A DNA stretch of 5,920 nt from Acidobacteriota bacterium (GTDB lineage Bacteria; Acidobacteriota; Terriglobia; Acidoferrales; UBA7541). Made by a program: the position numbers and the translations under genes. The stretch's first letter is position 1, and every line of letters begins with the position of its first letter. Shown piece by piece: positions 5,867-5,920 of this stretch. Location of the stretch: positions 1 to 5,920 of the forward strand of contig JAFAZL010000833.1 of assembly GCA_019239815.1 (NCBI GenBank), written 5' to 3'. The notes under the pieces are model-generated. The model was not told the DNA's origin. It was given only the letters and a program-made list of their open reading frames with translations, and did no database searches.

Positions 5867-5920
5867 TTACAGCGTAACCGCTTGCGGCTTCTGCCCTGCG
5901 TGGCGCGCCAAACCGGCCGC
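5867..5920 (-). CDS. rplM: 50S ribosomal protein L13, C-terminal fragment
   Basis: Only the last 17 codons and the TAA stop (5867-5869) are in the window; the gene continues past 5920. The visible end reads AAGLARHAGQKPQAVTL. It resembles the conserved L13 tail (tyrosine-Ala-Gly, two residues, HPHxAQxP, then a short hydrophobic end) with one residue fewer: AG-LA-RHAGQKPQ. L13 lies on the outside of the 50S subunit and is an early assembly protein. The call rests on this short match and on rplM almost always preceding rpsI. The other two minus-strand frames here do not resemble L13. Moderate confidence, because the sample is so short. Confidence 0.62.
   Translation of the reverse strand, partial: AAGLARHAGQKPQAVTL

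Overview
The window looks like chromosomal DNA from a GC-rich bacterium, most likely an acidobacterium. Two things suggest this: the gene order on the minus strand, and a plus-strand DUF3857/transglutaminase-like protein whose wording I associate with Acidobacteria. The lineage is inferred from remembered family features, not from a search.

Layout. Positions 3-1700 (plus strand) hold the 3' part of a large DUF3857-type secreted or cell-envelope protein whose start lies outside the window. Its transglutaminase-like domain appears to have lost the catalytic Cys and His. Everything from 1749 to 5920 is on the minus strand and forms a translation-related cluster. In transcription order this is rplM (last codons only, 5920-5867), rpsI (5636-5220), rpsB (5049-4168), tsf (4021-3359), pyrH (3165-2401) and frr (2321-1749). 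frr converges on the DUF3857 gene with a 48-bp gap.

How the genes work together. L13, S9 and S2 are ribosomal proteins. EF-Ts recharges EF-Tu, RRF splits post-termination ribosomes, and UMP kinase supplies UDP for pyrimidine nucleotide synthesis. The order is a widely conserved bacterial arrangement. Here, however, the gaps are long (230, 170, 146, 193 and 79 bp) and rich in potential RNA structure. There is a clear intrinsic terminator after tsf, a strong GC hairpin with a short U-tract after rpsB, and a terminator-like hairpin just upstream of rpsI. A run of six short hairpins fills the rpsI-rpsB gap. An extended -10 promoter candidate precedes pyrH. The cluster therefore probably behaves as several units (rplM / rpsI-rpsB / tsf / pyrH-frr) tuned by attenuation or partial termination.

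The coding content is ordinary housekeeping and I see no mobile element, CRISPR array, tRNA, rRNA or new multi-gene system. The parts worth a second look are the structured leaders, the inactive transglutaminase-like domain and a small heptamer repeat between pyrH and frr. No stretch longer than 300 bases lacks a gene.
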